From Monodelphis domestica (Eukaryota; Chordata; Mammalia; Didelphimorphia; Didelphidae), in NCBI RefSeq assembly GCF_027887165.1, contig NC_077234.1:190225465-190289464 (forward strand): a DNA stretch of 64,000 nt, written 5' to 3'. Position numbers and translations under genes: made by a program. Positions 47,085 to 59,530 of the stretch are shown here, piece after piece. Below the pieces are notes generated by a model. It made no database searches. It worked only from the letters and a program-made list of their open reading frames with translations, and was not told the DNA's origin. Every line of letters begins with the position of its first letter. The first letter of the stretch is position 1.

Positions 47085-47336
47085 TGCTTATTATTTAGCC
47101 ATATCCAACTCTTCATGATCCTATTTGGGGTTTTCTTGGCAAAGAAACTGGCTTTGTTTAGTATTTCCTTCTCCATCTCACTTTAGAGATGAAGAAACTG
47201 AGGGAAACAGGGATAAGTGACTTAACCAGGATCACACAGCTAGCAAGTAAGTATATGATGCTGGATTTGGACTTAGAAGATGGGTCTTCTTGACTCAGGG
47301 CCAGTACTCTTTCCAGTGTACAACTAGCTGCATTAA
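47085..47336 (-). mobile_element. SINE with RTE/BovB-like tail
   Basis: 'ttagccatatccaactcttcatgatcctatttggggttttcttggcaaag', then 'gaagaaactgaggg', 'gtgacttaaccaggatcacacagctag', 'gtacaactagctgcat'. A near full-length second copy of the family at 46500. Confidence 0.78.
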
Positions 47337-47871
47337 CTTTTTTGAATTCTATCATAGATTACTGAATCCTGGAGTACCTGTAGGTCTTATTTTCTATGAC
47401 ATTTCTTTTCCTTTGCAGCATTTGAATACATTATCATGTTTTTACTCAAGAATGATGTATGTTGCAGCAGTTTCGCTGAGCATGTGTACTGGCTCTGTGA
47501 ATGGGGTCATTTTATTTAATTTTTGTTGCATAGTTTTCATTTAGCACCATTTACCCTACATGCTAATAAAATACATTTCTATTTGGTTCAAGAATAGGCC
47601 AAAAAAAAACCAAACAAGCCTAGACATAACCTGAATTATATTGGTACAATTTAATACTGTACTATTGCATTGAAAACATATACATCTTTTATGTTTAATC
47701 TACTTAATATTAATCATAATTTTACATAATATTTTTGACAGACAAAAATATATATTTTAGAACCACTGTATGCATAGGCCTGGCTAATAGCAGACTTACA
47801 ATAAATTGGTTCCTAATTGCACATTATACCAGAGCAAATCAGCTTAAAGACTGGAAGGGAAAATGACCATT
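47337..47871. other. No recognised feature
   Basis: AT-rich DNA between the repeats and the presumed SLC5A7 3' UTR. Confidence 0.5.
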
Positions 47872-50648
47872 TTTATTTAAAATATTAACTCAATTAAAAT
47901 AATAAAAATCCAACAGTCATCATAACTAGCTTCCCTTCTTTCAAATTTACATTCAATTCAGAGTCACATTATATGGTCTTATATATACATATACCAGATA
48001 ATTTGTTGGATCTAGACAATAGAGTGAATAGATTACTTGGGCTAGTCTTTAGCATCTCAGTTAATCAAAAAGGCTTAATGTTATGTAGAACCTCTTGAAA
48101 TACCTAAAAACATGGAAGCTTATCATTCCCAGTCATTTAAAAACAAATGAAAATAAAATATACAGTCATTATAGGAATACTTTAGCTACAAGTAGCAAGC
48201 CTAACTCTTCAATGCTAAATTGCAGAGCAAATGCAGATCTGCTTTGAAATAGGAAGTTTCCTTACTTTGGGGGTTTCCAATACAGTGAAATCACAGGTCC
48301 AAAACCTACCCTAGCCTTAGTAAAGATGTAGATATTTACTTAACGTATGAAATATGTGTCTCACAAATTTCTATTCACATCACATAATCATAGATTTAGA
48401 GTTTGAAGGGACTCCAGAAGCCTGAATTTTTGTTTTGGTAAAGTGACTATTTTCTTAATAATTTTCATGACAAATTTGTAGTTATAGTGTCAAGGAAGGA
48501 GTACTGCCCCCTACCCCAAATGGAATTTGTATTGTAGCAAAAGATTTTGGATGGAAATTTCTATGGCATTTTGGCAGTTTTAGTACACCTGCATAATTAC
48601 TTTGCTTTTCATTGCCCTCTCTACCAGCAACTACACTTTCCTTTGGAAACTTCCAGCATTTTATGATTTAGGCTCTTCCTTCCCCTTTCTTTGAATCCTT
48701 CTCTTGGATCAGTAGAATTTCATGCATGTTGAATTTTACTTGTATCTGAATATCCCCAGTGGCCAGTGGGTAGTGGGTTATACCAACTCGCTTCATGGGG
48801 ATAGCCATTCAATTGAGTATGAATTCCAGCCTAAGGATCTGGAATTCCATTACTAAAAATGATGAGCATTCTTATTCTGATTACTTTGAAAGTTCAATTT
48901 TGTATATAAAGGTTGTTTAGAATAAAATGTACCTATGCTTTATCGAGTGTTTTGAGAAAATTTACAAAGGAAATTCAGAACTGATTCAAGTTTCAGGTGC
49001 ATTGATGTTTATAGTTTAAATTGAAAGCTAAATGAATTTGGGTTTTGTCTATATAGGGTCAACACTCAATTATTGGAAGAATAAAGAGTTCAGGCTAGAA
49101 TGATTCAGCTTTTGTATCTGCTAATTGCTCAGCTCCCAACTTTACTTTTAGACAAACAACTCATCTTACTACCAATATGTGGCTGGTGGAGAAAATATCT
49201 TAAGATTCCAAAATGAATGTATAACATTATACATATGTATTCATATATACATACATATTTTTAAAACTCCAGAAAAGGAGCAAAAATAACATAATGAACA
49301 ACCTCATGAAAGTTATGTTAACACCAAATGTTGAAATTGATGGCTTCTTCCTTTTGGCAGCAAGATTTATTTCCACTCTTCTGATTTCCTGCTCTCAGTC
49401 GGGCTTTTCTCCACACTGGATTCACTTCTGTTGTGATTATTCACTCAATTTGGAGAATGAGCTTGTGAGTGAGTAAATGCAACAATGTGCCATGCACCAT
49501 TAGCTCACATCCAAGGATAGGTAGTTTTTAGCCTACTAGTTTTCCTATTATTAAGATGATTGCTGGGGAGATGAACTGCTGGTAGGAAATACTTAGTAGA
49601 TTATACAATGATTTAATAATTTGCTTCTCAGTTAGCTTAGCATCAATAGTGCTGGTAACAACATTTATGTTCATCTGCTTCTGTATTTCCTTCCAATATT
49701 GACTTCAAAACTGAAGTCAGAGACTGTACTTTTTTCATGATGGCAAAATTATATTTATTTCTGGCAAAGTATAAATATGTATTGCTCTCTCTAGCCCCTT
49801 TTGTTGAATTTCTACCTCAAGTTATTGCTTCCAAGTTTTATAATAGTTCTCTTCTGCTTCTAGGTTTAATCTGTAAATAGATATGGATGCTGGACAAACT
49901 CAGAGAACCAACAGATTTCGTTTGCCTAAAACTATGTACATCAGAAACCCCCTGTCTGAAGATATTCAAGAATTTATATCTGGGTCTTGGGCTCAGAACA
50001 AGTTAGTAGCCATTCCTATGAAAACCCCCAACTGCAGAAAATAACTATGTTATATAGATGATAAATTATTAGTCTTCCATCTTGGATTGAAATGATAGGA
50101 TTTTCTGAAATCTTACTTTCAAGAACAATTCACTGACTACAGTGCCCCTTTCAGAAGGATAACATTATGCTGTTCACAGTCTGTGTAAAATAATGACTGA
50201 TTTTTCTGATCAGGTCATCTCTTTGCAAGACACTAATTTAGATCCTTAATTCTCCCCAAGCTGCTGTTCTAATTGTAAACAGCTGCTCCCCCTGGGTTCC
50301 CCTGTAGATTACATACATTTTGAAAAAATACATTGCAAAGTCTTTGCTGATATCTCCTTTCAATATGTGATCCCATTCTTGGATATTTTAAAGATTATCT
50401 AGAAGTATTATTAGAATAATGAACGTGACAGTTGAGCATAATTACTGATTTCATAGGAGGCTGCCTATCCGTCCCTCTCGATGTGGCTTGGATTTGTGTG
50501 ATGGCGTTTAACTTTGGTTACACAACTTTCTGAAGTCTTATATATTTACTTATGCTTAATCTTTTCCCTTAAATGCTGTATATTATCCTCTGTTGGCTAC
50601 ATGGTTGCAATACCCTCTCTGGGAAAACAGTATTTTGTTTCACTGGAG
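47872..50648 (-). other. SLC5A7: Probable SLC5A7 3' UTR and downstream flank
   Basis: Below the stop codon about 2.8 kb contains no repeat I can recognise, in sharp contrast to the repeat-packed DNA further left. Candidate poly(A) signals (AATAAA on the minus strand) occur at 49754-49759, near 49366, and at 47872-47877. A long 3' UTR is expected for this gene from the large mRNA of its mammalian orthologues. Which signal is used cannot be decided from sequence, so the left limit is an inference. Confidence 0.4.
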
Positions 50649-51278
50649 TCATTGTAAGTTATCTTCAGTACTAGACCCTTCAGGACTTGAGTTGATGTCA
50701 AGGAGGGCCTCTTTATTTGTAAAGGTTGAGCTGAGAGTCAAACTCTGCCGAGGCTTCACGGGTGCAAGCTCATCTAATTTAATATTTTCATTTTTTACCA
50801 GAATTGTCTTGTCCATATTTTCTTCACTGTGCCTGGCAACTACAGCATCAAGGAAGTCTAATTTGGGAGGCAGAGTTCCACTTTCAAATAGGTATTTGGC
50901 AAGATAAGAAATGGAAATATTGGTTAAGAAAGAGATAGACATAGCAAATGTTTTGAATGGGAATCTCTGGTGATAAATGCCATCATCATCACGGTAATAA
51001 CCAGGATATAAGATCAGTGGTTGCAGGTAAAGATATGGTTCTCCTCCAGTGACTCTGAATATAAGACCAAGCACATAACCCATCATGGCACCATATGTGT
51101 TGGTTCCCTTGATAAAGAGCACACACAAGAGTTGAGGGAAGATGATTATATAAACAAGGTCAGAACTGAGATACCAGAGTCCATAAACTGATTTGGCTAG
51201 TAGGGCCATTGCAGTAGCTGCTGCTCCAAAAACAAATACAGTGATTCTCATGACCCACAAAATTTCCCGATCAGATGC
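50649..51278 (-). CDS. SLC5A7: SLC5A7 (CHT1) terminal coding exon, with stop
   Basis: This exon encodes the last 209 residues and TGA stop of the high-affinity choline transporter, the Na+/Cl- coupled symporter that returns choline to cholinergic nerve terminals for acetylcholine synthesis. The acceptor is a pyrimidine tract ending TTTTAG just above 51278, and the exon starts in phase 0 with [10 protein letters not shown]. If the upstream part has the human length, the residues are 372-580. At least four hydrophobic segments are visible (about 380-398, 402-428, 432-447, 481-502), followed by a polar cytoplasmic tail of about 75 residues. Within this numbering Glu451 (in TGGEPYLY), Lys499 (in SYLAKYL, the codon hit by a known human motor-neuropathy frameshift) and the dileucine-like endocytosis signal Leu531-Val532 (in DKTILVKNE) are kept. 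The end reads STEDNLQ, as in human. Identity is essentially certain and the frame is intact. Confidence 0.97.
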   Translation of the reverse strand, partial: ASDREILWVMRITVFVFGAAATAMALLAKSVYGLWYLSSDLVYIIIFPQLLCVLFIKGTNTYGAMMGYVLGLIFRVTGGEPYLYLQPLILYPGYYRDDDGIYHQRFPFKTFAMSISFLTNISISYLAKYLFESGTLPPKLDFLDAVVARHSEENMDKTILVKNENIKLDELAPVKPRQSLTLSSTFTNKEALLDINSSPEGSSTEDNLQ

Positions 51279-52063
51279 CTAAAAGAAAAATTTCAAAGCA
51301 TTAATGTGTTGACTCATTTTGATAAAAAATCCTGTTGTGTTATTCAAATTTTGTGGAGTTTTCTGTGATTACAATAGCTTTAATTGTATTTAAAAACAAA
51401 CCATAGGACCCATGTCCAATATACTAAGCAATCTCCTAGAAGATTGAATATATAAGAAGAGGCAATATATAATTCATTTGGTTATTAACTAATATTAATC
51501 AATTAATTTAATGCTAAGTATCATTCATTAATAATATAGAATAATTTATATATAATTTATAATGGAAAGATGGAAAAATGTAGGTAGGAGTTCATGTCCC
51601 TTCTAGAAAAGATGGAAAAAGAAGCAAATGGTCTTATCTGAAGGAATGAAGGAAGGAGCTAAAGAATCCCCCTTATACCTAATACGATGATGGAAGATTT
51701 ATTTCACTTGGTACACATTTTTTGTATACTTTGTACATTTATTTCACTTTGTATAGTGCATGAACCCTGCCTTCAAAGCTCCCTAAAATTATGACTAAGG
51801 ATAATTGGTAGAGCAGGAGTTGGAGAGTAAACTTGCATTTGGTATGTTTTAAGGACACATTCTCTGATCTCTTCATGCCCTTCATTAAAAATAATTTCAC
51901 ACTCCACTCTGCTACCAAATGGGGATTGGCTTATATTTTAATTTCAATGGCCATAGAAGAAAAATCTTGTGAAGGAGGTATAGTATAAAGAGTACTAAGC
52001 TTGGAATTAGAAGAGTACTCTATTCAAATTCCATCTCCAATGCCTTATGATTTTATGACTATG

Positions 52064-52285
52064 GCTAAATTAAAGAATCATAGATTTAAATGTAAAAGGG
52101 TCCTAACGGGTTACTGAGTGCAAATCTCTAATTTTACAGATGATATAAATAATATATAGAGCTTTGAAGTAATGTGCTCAGCATTATAAAGCTAGCAAGT
52201 TTCAGAAGTGGGATATGGAACCATTTTTCTGACTCCAAGCCCAGTGTCATATCTATCGTCTCAGTACCCTTATTTGCAGTATGAG
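52064..52285 (-). repeat. MIR-like SINE in SLC5A7 intron
   Basis: Reads 'aatcatagatttaaatgtaaaagggtcct', 'attttacagatgatataaa', 'gtaatgtgctcagcattataaagctagcaag' and 'ttctgactccaagcccagtg'. Confidence 0.65.
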
Positions 52286-52544
52286 TCAAATATTATCTGA
52301 AGAACCTACATTGAAGATCAAGTGAAATGATAGATGTGAAGCATTTTGGAAAATACTATATAAATGTCAGCCGTTATTGACAGGTTTTTGTATCATGTCA
52401 GGTCAATTTTGTTAGCAGAAGCTTTAAGTTTCTTGAGAAAAAGCCTGATAGATTTCCAAATTTATTTTGTATGTCTTCCCTTCACATAGTCTACATTCCA
52501 ACTAAACTGGATAATCATATTAATAAAACCCAGCTATTTTATAG

Positions 52545-52808
52545 ATATGTAATAGCTAGCATTTATATAGGACATCAATGTTTGGGTTTCTAAAATGCTT
52601 TACAAATATTAATCTCATTTGATCCTTGAAACAACTTTTAGAAGTAGGTGATCTTATCACTCCCATTTTACAAATGAGGAAACTGAGGAAGAAAGGAGTT
52701 AAATGATTTGCCCAGGGTAAAACAGATAATAAATGTTTGAGGGACGTTTCAAACTCAGATCTTTCTGGCGTTAGGTTTAGTGCTCTATCCACCATATCAT
52801 TTAGCTAT
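52545..52808 (-). repeat. MIR/core-SINE copy in SLC5A7 intron
   Basis: Same family and order as 6146-6418: 'tagctagcatttatata', 'ctcatttgatccttgaaacaac', 'cccattttacaaatgaggaaactgagg', 'gatttgcccaggg'. Confidence 0.75.
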
Positions 52809-52949
52809 TTCTTTGTTGCATGTCCAGTCTCATTTTTTGAGATTTTGCACAGTCTGTGCCTCATCACTGATGTATATACTCCCTCCTTACTTCTGCCTCC
52901 TAGAATACTTGGTTCTTTCCAGGTTTAGTCAGGCATCGTCTTCTACATG

Positions 52950-53110
52950 AGGTCCTTCCTAATACTCTTGCCTACAAATTGTATGCTATAGCTCCTTATT
53001 CAAATGATCTGTTCTTAAGAACAGGGATTGTTTTTTTTATTTTCTCTTTGTATCTTCAATGTCTAGCAAAATGCAATAAATATTTATTGATTAATACAAA
53101 TTTATTGAAT
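52950..53110 (+). mobile_element. L2 LINE 3' end in SLC5A7 intron
   Basis: 'ttcttaagaacagggattgtttttttta', 'ctttgtatcttcaatgtctagcaaaatgc', 'aataaatatttattga'. Confidence 0.65.
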
Positions 53111-53365
53111 CAAGATGAATTACTGAATGTAGCTTCAGACTGAATTCTCTGCTAAAGGGATACGGCTGAGCATCCTTTTAGATCCAAAGTGAAAATTAAT
53201 CTAAAAGAACATATGTACCCAGATCCTGTTGTATAGGGGAATCAACCGATTTGTCTCTATCAACACCAATACTAACAATTACCCACATTATGGTTTGTAT
53301 TTACATAACATTTCTATTTCAATAGGAAAGCCCTTAAATAAAAAAGAATTACATGTTTCCCTTTA

Positions 53366-53656
<291 letters not shown>

Positions 53657-53709
53657 CTACTCATTCAGACCATGAGCCTGAAAAAAAAACATAGAGAGCA
53701 TCCCCTTCC

Positions 53710-53825
53710 CCACAACACTTTCACTTGATAAATTAAGGAAACTAATCTCCAGGAAGACCAAGTGACTTTCCCAAGGTTTCATAGGCACTAATAGAGACAG
53801 AGCTAGGATTCAAATAGATGCCGTT
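53710..53825 (-). repeat. MIR fragment in SLC5A7 intron
   Basis: 'aaggaaactaatctccaggaagaccaagtgactttcccaaggtttcatagg' and 'cagagctaggattcaaatagatgcc', the reverse of the MIR core and tRNA part. Confidence 0.65.
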
Positions 53826-53849
53826 AGTTATTGGTCCCACATTTTAGGA

Positions 53850-54290
53850 AGGATATTGAGAAGCTGGGGGATATGCAGAGGAGGACCACTAGAAGGGTTG
53901 ATGGGTCTCATCTTTATTTCATATAAAGACTGGTTAAAGGAAGTTTTTTTTTTTTAACCCAAGGAAGAGAAGACTTAGGTGAAGAGGAAAGATTATGACA
54001 TGAAAGAGGGATTAGACTAATTCTGTTTGGGTAAAGAGGGCAAGAGAAATGGGTGGAGTTTGGGAAGGTGGAAAGATAATTTCAATGTAATACTTCATAA
54101 CAATGAGAATTGTCCAGAAAAAATAACTGGAGTGCCTTGGGAAGGAATGGGTTTCTCTTCACTGGACATCTTTAAGCAAAGCACAAACGACTTGTCTAAT
54201 TCATTTTCAAACAATTTTTCCAGGTATGACTTGGACTAAATTGGCCTTCCAACACTAATTTTGATGATTCTCTGACACTATATTTTCCCA
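53850..54290 (+). mobile_element. CR1/L3-like LINE tail in SLC5A7 intron
   Basis: Carries 'gcagaggaggaccactagaagggttgatggg', 'aggaagagaagacttagg', 'gaaagagggattagactaattctgtttgg', 'tccagaaaaaataactggagtgccttgggaaggaatgggtttctcttcactggacatctttaagcaaag' in CR1/L3 order (quoted in pieces), ending 'gatgattctctga'. The 70-codon frame here is incidental. Confidence 0.72.
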
Positions 54291-54401
54291 ATAGCTGGTC
54301 AATTGGCAGCTAAGTGTCCTTTAATGCTTTTTGGGTAAATATCGAGAGAATATAATATGTACTACTTGTTAAAAATAGGACTAAAAATTAAGTTCTTCGA
54401 A

Positions 54402-54545
54402 GCCTAGAGTCAGGAGGATTTGGGTTCAAATCTGGTCTCAGATACTTCCTAACTGTGTCACTTAATCTTGAGTACCTAGCCCTTGCCACTTTTTTGTCTT
54501 ATAATTGATACTAACAGGGACGGTAAAAGTTTTAGGGAAAAAAGA
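54402..54545 (+). mobile_element. 5'-truncated marsupial SINE in SLC5A7 intron
   Basis: Begins inside the element at AGCCTAGAGTCAGG, then GGGTTCAAATCTGGTCTCAG, 'ctagcccttgccact' and 'ggtaaaagttttagg'. Confidence 0.88.
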
Positions 54546-54936
54546 ATTAAGTTCTATTAAAGCTACTTTGTGAAAGTTATTTCCTCTGTGCCTTAGATTA
54601 TTACTTTTTCACCTTCCTATGAGAATGAACTGAGCCTTTGAGCTTGGGGTACTAGATTCTATGAAATTTTAAAAAATTCTTGAGTTAAACTAGTCTCAGG
54701 GAACAGATTTAGTTCCCAAGATATCAAGGATGTGGGTGTTTGCTTATAGAATATTCTCTGATAACTATCATGGCATATTGCAAATATAACCCAGATTCTC
54801 TGAAAAGTACTTTGGGCTATTTGACTCATGAAAGCTACAAGACCATCATAGCATTTTAATGTTTTCTTATGTCTTTAATTTTTATATCATAGTCACTCTG
54901 GAAATGTAATATGCTTCATTCTCCCTCTATTTCTTT

Positions 54937-55136
54937 TTTTTTTAAACCCTTACCTTCTGTCTTGGAATCAATACTTTGTATTGATTCAACAGCAGAAGAG
55001 TGGTAAGGGCTAGGCAATGGGGGTCAAGTGACTTGCCCAGGGTCACACAGCTAGGAAGTGTTTGAGGGCAGATTTGAATCCAGGACCTCCTGTCTCTGGG
55101 TCTGACTCTCAATCCACTGAGCTACCCAGTCACCCC
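54937..55136 (-). mobile_element. Marsupial tRNA-derived SINE in SLC5A7 intron
   Basis: Nearly full-length reverse copy: AAACCCTTACCTTCTGTCTTGGAATC through GTGACTTGCCCAGGGTCACACAG to ATCCACTGAGCTACCCAG. One of the least diverged copies here. Confidence 0.93.
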
Positions 55137-55642
55137 CTCCCCCTAATTCTTGATACATATTGAACATTTCTTTGTAATAATTTGTAATAGTTAACACTTG
55201 ATATGGTGATGCCTGAAAAGAAATAAAGCATTTTAGGAGTTCCCCATTTCTTTACCAAGAAGGAAGTAATAAATAATATACTCACTGGGACCACTATTGG
55301 CTTTTCAGTTGTTTTGAGTCAGGCTTTCTTTTAGTGATTATTTCCCCTACATTGTATCATTCTGCATGTTTTCCACTTGCTTCTGAATAATTGCTTTGGT
55401 CAGTTCAAAGAAACCTTCCCACTTCACCCTCTGAATTTCTTATATTTGCAATTTCTTTTTAGTTATTCTTTAATTCATCTGCATCTTTTTTGTTTCCAGG
55501 CCACAAAAAAGTGCTACTATAAAATTTTGGCATATTTTATACCTTTTTTAGAAAATATATGACTTTGCTTTCTTTGGGGAAAACTAGTATATAGTATTTG
55601 TTTCTCAGGTTCAACCAGTGTAAACAATTTAGTCATTTCATT

Positions 55643-55824
55643 CCTTTTTTTAAAAACCCTTAGCTTCTGTCTTAAAATCATTACTAAGTATTGGTTGCAA
55701 GGCAGAATTGGAGTAAGTGACTTGCCCAGGGTTACACAACTAACAAGTGTCTGAGGCCAGATTTGAACCCAGGAACTCCCATCTCTAGGCTTGACTCTAT
55801 TCATGGCGATACCTAGCTGCCTCT
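55643..55824 (-). mobile_element. Marsupial tRNA-derived SINE in SLC5A7 intron
   Basis: Reverse copy with a short internal deletion (the 'taagggctaggcaatggg' part is missing). Flanks TTTAGTCATTT and TTTAAGTCACTT suggest a target duplication. Confidence 0.9.
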
Positions 55825-56532
55825 TTAAGTCACTTTTCTTGGATTAATTGAATCCCTTAATTATATTATATCCCTCTTCCCATAGTTTTTGCAGTAGTGC
55901 CTTTGGTTTTCCAAGTTTGGAAATTTCAAAGGTTTAAGGTGAAAGCACAAAGTTGTTTTAATTAAAAATTCTATACTAGTAATTTGGAGTATCATTTTAT
56001 ATTCTCATTTGTAGTTTGCAAGTTTTCCTTTGAAAACTATTCATATCCTTTCACCCACCTCTTTGGGAATGATTCAGTATGATAGATTTGTTTCAATGTA
56101 TGTATGTGTGTGTATATGTGTGCACTTGTGTATATTCTATGCACATGTACGTGTGCATATATCTTAGATAACAAGAGTTTATCCATAATATTTGACTTGA
56201 ATATTTTCCCAAATAGCATATTTTTCTTCTTGTTTTGTCTTCTTTGATTTACTCTGTGTGAATGTTTTTTTTAAATTTCCTATGATTAAAATGATCTATT
56301 TTATCCTTTTGTGTGTGTGCCTGTATCACTTATTTGGTTAAGAATTCTTTCTCTAACTATGGTTGTGTGGGATATTACCTTTCATTCTCAGTTCACATCT
56401 ATTTGGAGATTATTGTAATAAAATGATGGGCCATATTATAGGAAATATGCTTAAATGTTGGAAACCAATATCTTAATCCAACAAACAACATGAACATTCA
56501 CATAACATGGGATATTAGAGATCATGGTGTTA

Positions 56533-56709
<177 letters not shown>

Positions 56710-57437
56710 CTACAAATAAATCAAACATATCTCTTACTTTTGAGTCTGAAAGCATTGCCAGAAATGACAGCTACAATATGCTTCCTGATAATTCAATTAT
56801 GGCTCACCTTCCAAAAGCATGACTATTGTACTATATATAATCAGTAAACATGAAAGTCATATCTCATGTAGGGAGAAATGCCAGATATGGAGACCTTATT
56901 TTGATTCTTGTTAAAAATGAGATTATAAGAATTCACATACATAAATTCAACTGAATTCTTTGAAAAGCTTTCTAGATCATAAACCATCCAAGATAGTATT
57001 GATGAGTTCACTGTTTATTAGATTGGAGTGCACCTCAATCTTAGCAATGGGTCAAGAATGCTCAAATTAAGTGGAAGGTGCTAATTGAAAATGACTAATA
57101 AAAAAGAGGCTTTTACCATGGACATCATGCAATATGTATCATCAAGAATTATGTTGATACACATTTTAGATGATGGATAAGAATATTATAAAGAAGAACT
57201 TGAAAATCAAACTATCACCACCCAACATTGCCAAAGGGAAAGTGTACCCCAGTTTAGCTGGCAAAATACTATAGCCCAGGACAGGTTTATTCCTGTTGGA
57301 GAAGATATGTATAAAAATGAAATAGCATGATGATGGTATGTGTTCCTAGATATGTGGTATTATCAATTTGGGATATCAATTGGGTATTATCAATTGGAAA
57401 ATTCCTGGTGTGGAAACACTACCAATGCAGAATGGCA

Positions 57438-57569
57438 ATTTTTGTAACTTGTGGTGAATGCCTGGGATACTGAGAGGCTAATTGATAAAACTATGATCAC
57501 AAAGCCTATACAAGTGGAAGGCAGGACTTGAACCTGGGTCTCCCATCATTCCAAAACTGGCCCTCTACC
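57438..57569 (-). repeat. MIR-like SINE fragment
   Basis: 'gaggctaattgata', 'atcacaaagcctatac', 'ggcaggacttgaacctgggtctcccatcattcc', cut at 57569 by the LTR that follows. Confidence 0.65.
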
Positions 57570-57957
57570 TGTGATAACAGACTGACTTTTTGAAGACTGT
57601 TAAGGATATATTTTAGGGTTGAGACTGAGTATGTTTTCTAGTGGTTGCAGGGATTTAAATTCTAAATCCCAATTAAATACTCAAGTCAGAATGGAATTTT
57701 ATGGTGGTTTATTTACAATAGAAGGAAGAAATTAAGAATGAGGGAGAGAGAGAGAAAGGGAAAATCTGCTCTGGCCTGGTCTGAGCCAGTGGGAGTTCAG
57801 AGGCCTCAGCCAAGGGGCCTTCCCAGATGATTAAATCTAGCTTGACTTCCAGCCATGCAGCCTCCTCCAAGATGAGGGACCCCCTTGGAGGCTGGTGCCT
57901 TCAGAAAGGTCAAGGGAAAGGGGAGTCAGTCTTAACACTCACCATGTGACAGTCTAA
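57570..57957 (-). mobile_element. Partial LTR related to the one at 23418
   Basis: Begins TGTGATAACAG at 57570 and aligns in order with the first ~290 bases of the 23418 LTR: 'gaagactg', 'tactcaagtcag', 'ttttatgg..tta.ttacaatag', the GAGAGAGA block, and 'cactcaccatgtgac'. On the minus strand it has AATAAA (TGTAAATAAACC) near 57710, so the LTR would be transcribed in the same direction as SLC5A7. The U3 part is missing. Confidence 0.7.
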
Positions 57958-58003
57958 GTTAGTTCAATTCCTTTTATTCAAATAATAATACTTGTTCTTT
58001 TTC

Positions 58004-58054
58004 TACACACACACACACACACACATCCATAACTGTAGTTTATATACATAGTTG

Positions 58055-58085
<31 letters not shown>

Positions 58086-58100
58086 ATAAAACATATATAC
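58004..58100. repeat. (CA)n and (TA)n/(TG)n microsatellites
   Basis: CA run at about 58004-58024 and TATATA/TGTGTG run at about 58051-58086. Confidence 0.95.
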
Positions 58101-58129
58101 AGAATATATACATTCACAAAAATACACAT

Positions 58130-58285
58130 ATTTGCCCATGTTTATATATGGATGTTTGAATATTGTTTCCCCATTACACTGTGAATTCCTTGAAAATAGG
58201 GACTTTTTTTGCCTTTTCTATTCATCCTGGTGTATAAGCCAGTATATGACACATAGTAGTTCATTTATGAATGCTGTCTGATTAA
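58130..58285 (+). mobile_element. L2 LINE 3' end in SLC5A7 intron
   Basis: 'cactgtgaattccttgaaaatagggactt', 'gccagtatatgacacatagtagttca', then 'tgaatgctgtctgatta'. Confidence 0.7.
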
Positions 58286-59199
58286 TTAACTGATTGCACC
58301 AGCTTCTCCCAATCCTTGTTGTGGCAATTGATTTCCACATTATTCTCCCACCATTTTCAAAGAGTAATATACAACACAACCCATGTTCTTCCTCCATAAT
58401 CCTCCATAATTCAACTAGTGATATCTTTAGGAATTTAAAAATTCGTGGTGATGATCCCTCTAGCAAATTAATTTCGCAGTTTTTCAATTTCCTTAACTCT
58501 GGTTATCTCATTTTTGCCACAATTCAACTACATTTCACTCAAATTATAACATTATTTCATGGATTTGCATTAGCTCCAAGATCCAGAACTCTAAAATTAT
58601 ACTCTCCAAGTCACAGCATTCTTTTCTCCCATTTCTCCCATTTTCTCATAGGTACATAATACAGCCAAATCATCATCTTTTTTGCCCTTTTTTTCTGAGT
58701 CATCCTATTTCTCAAAATCCTTCTCCTCAATCTGACTTTGCTTTGCTTTACACCCAGTTTTGACCCTTTGGTTTCTTATTTCTTACTACCTGCTCTAAAA
58801 ACTCTAGATTCCCTGACTTCATGTAGTCCTTCATCTATGTATTCTTATTTCTTATTAACTCTGCCATTTTATTTCTTCTTTCCTGTTCAAAGGCTGCTAA
58901 ATATCACTGAAAAATGCAAAACTTTGCTGAATGTCGACAATGAATTAATGGTATCTAACTTTAGCTGAAATCTTGCTGATGCTTGAAACTTAAATTATTA
59001 ATATTAATAATTATTAAATATTAAATTCTGCCCTTATTGATAACTCATTTCATTTCCCATTGAGGGTCTATTCCAACTATTTTATTCTTCACTCTTTAAC
59101 TAAATCCATCAATAAGATTCAAATTTACATCAACTAGTCTTACCTTACATTTTATTGAGAATTAAATCACTGCATTTTAGCATTATAAGGGAACTTAGC

Positions 59200-59530
59200 T
59201 ACTTATCCGATACATAAAAGAAATCATTATTCTAAAATATCTGACAAATGATTAGCTGGTCCTTGCTTGAAGATCTTCAACTCATCACCTTTTAAATTGC
59301 ATTTCTGAATTGCTTCATTTGTTAGGAAATCTTTCTTCCTGACATTCAACTTAAAATTTGCTTTTTTGAAACTTCCATCCACTGGTCCTAGCTTGGGGTC
59401 AATCAGAGTAAATTTACTACACATGTTTGAAGATAGTTATTATGTTTCTCCTCCATGTCTTCTTTTATCCAGTCTACAAAATGGCCCAATTCCATCAAGA
59501 AGACATCTCATTTGAGTTTCCTTAGTCTCC
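59200..59530 (-). mobile_element. CR1/L3-like LINE fragment in SLC5A7 intron
   Basis: 'ggaaatctttcttcctgacattcaacttaaa', 'cttccatccactggtcctagcttggggtcaa' and 'gaagatagttattatgtttctcc' follow the reverse of a CR1/L3 terminus. An incidental 65-codon frame overlaps. Confidence 0.7.

Noticed and set aside
49294..49476. 60-residue plus-strand frame in the presumed 3' UTR
   Set aside because: Antisense to SLC5A7, short, and without motif or start context.
50593..50907. 104-residue plus-strand frame
   Set aside because: Antisense shadow of the SLC5A7 terminal exon.
54027..54239. 70-residue plus-strand frame in an SLC5A7 intron
   Set aside because: Explained by the CR1/L3-like LINE tail that covers it.
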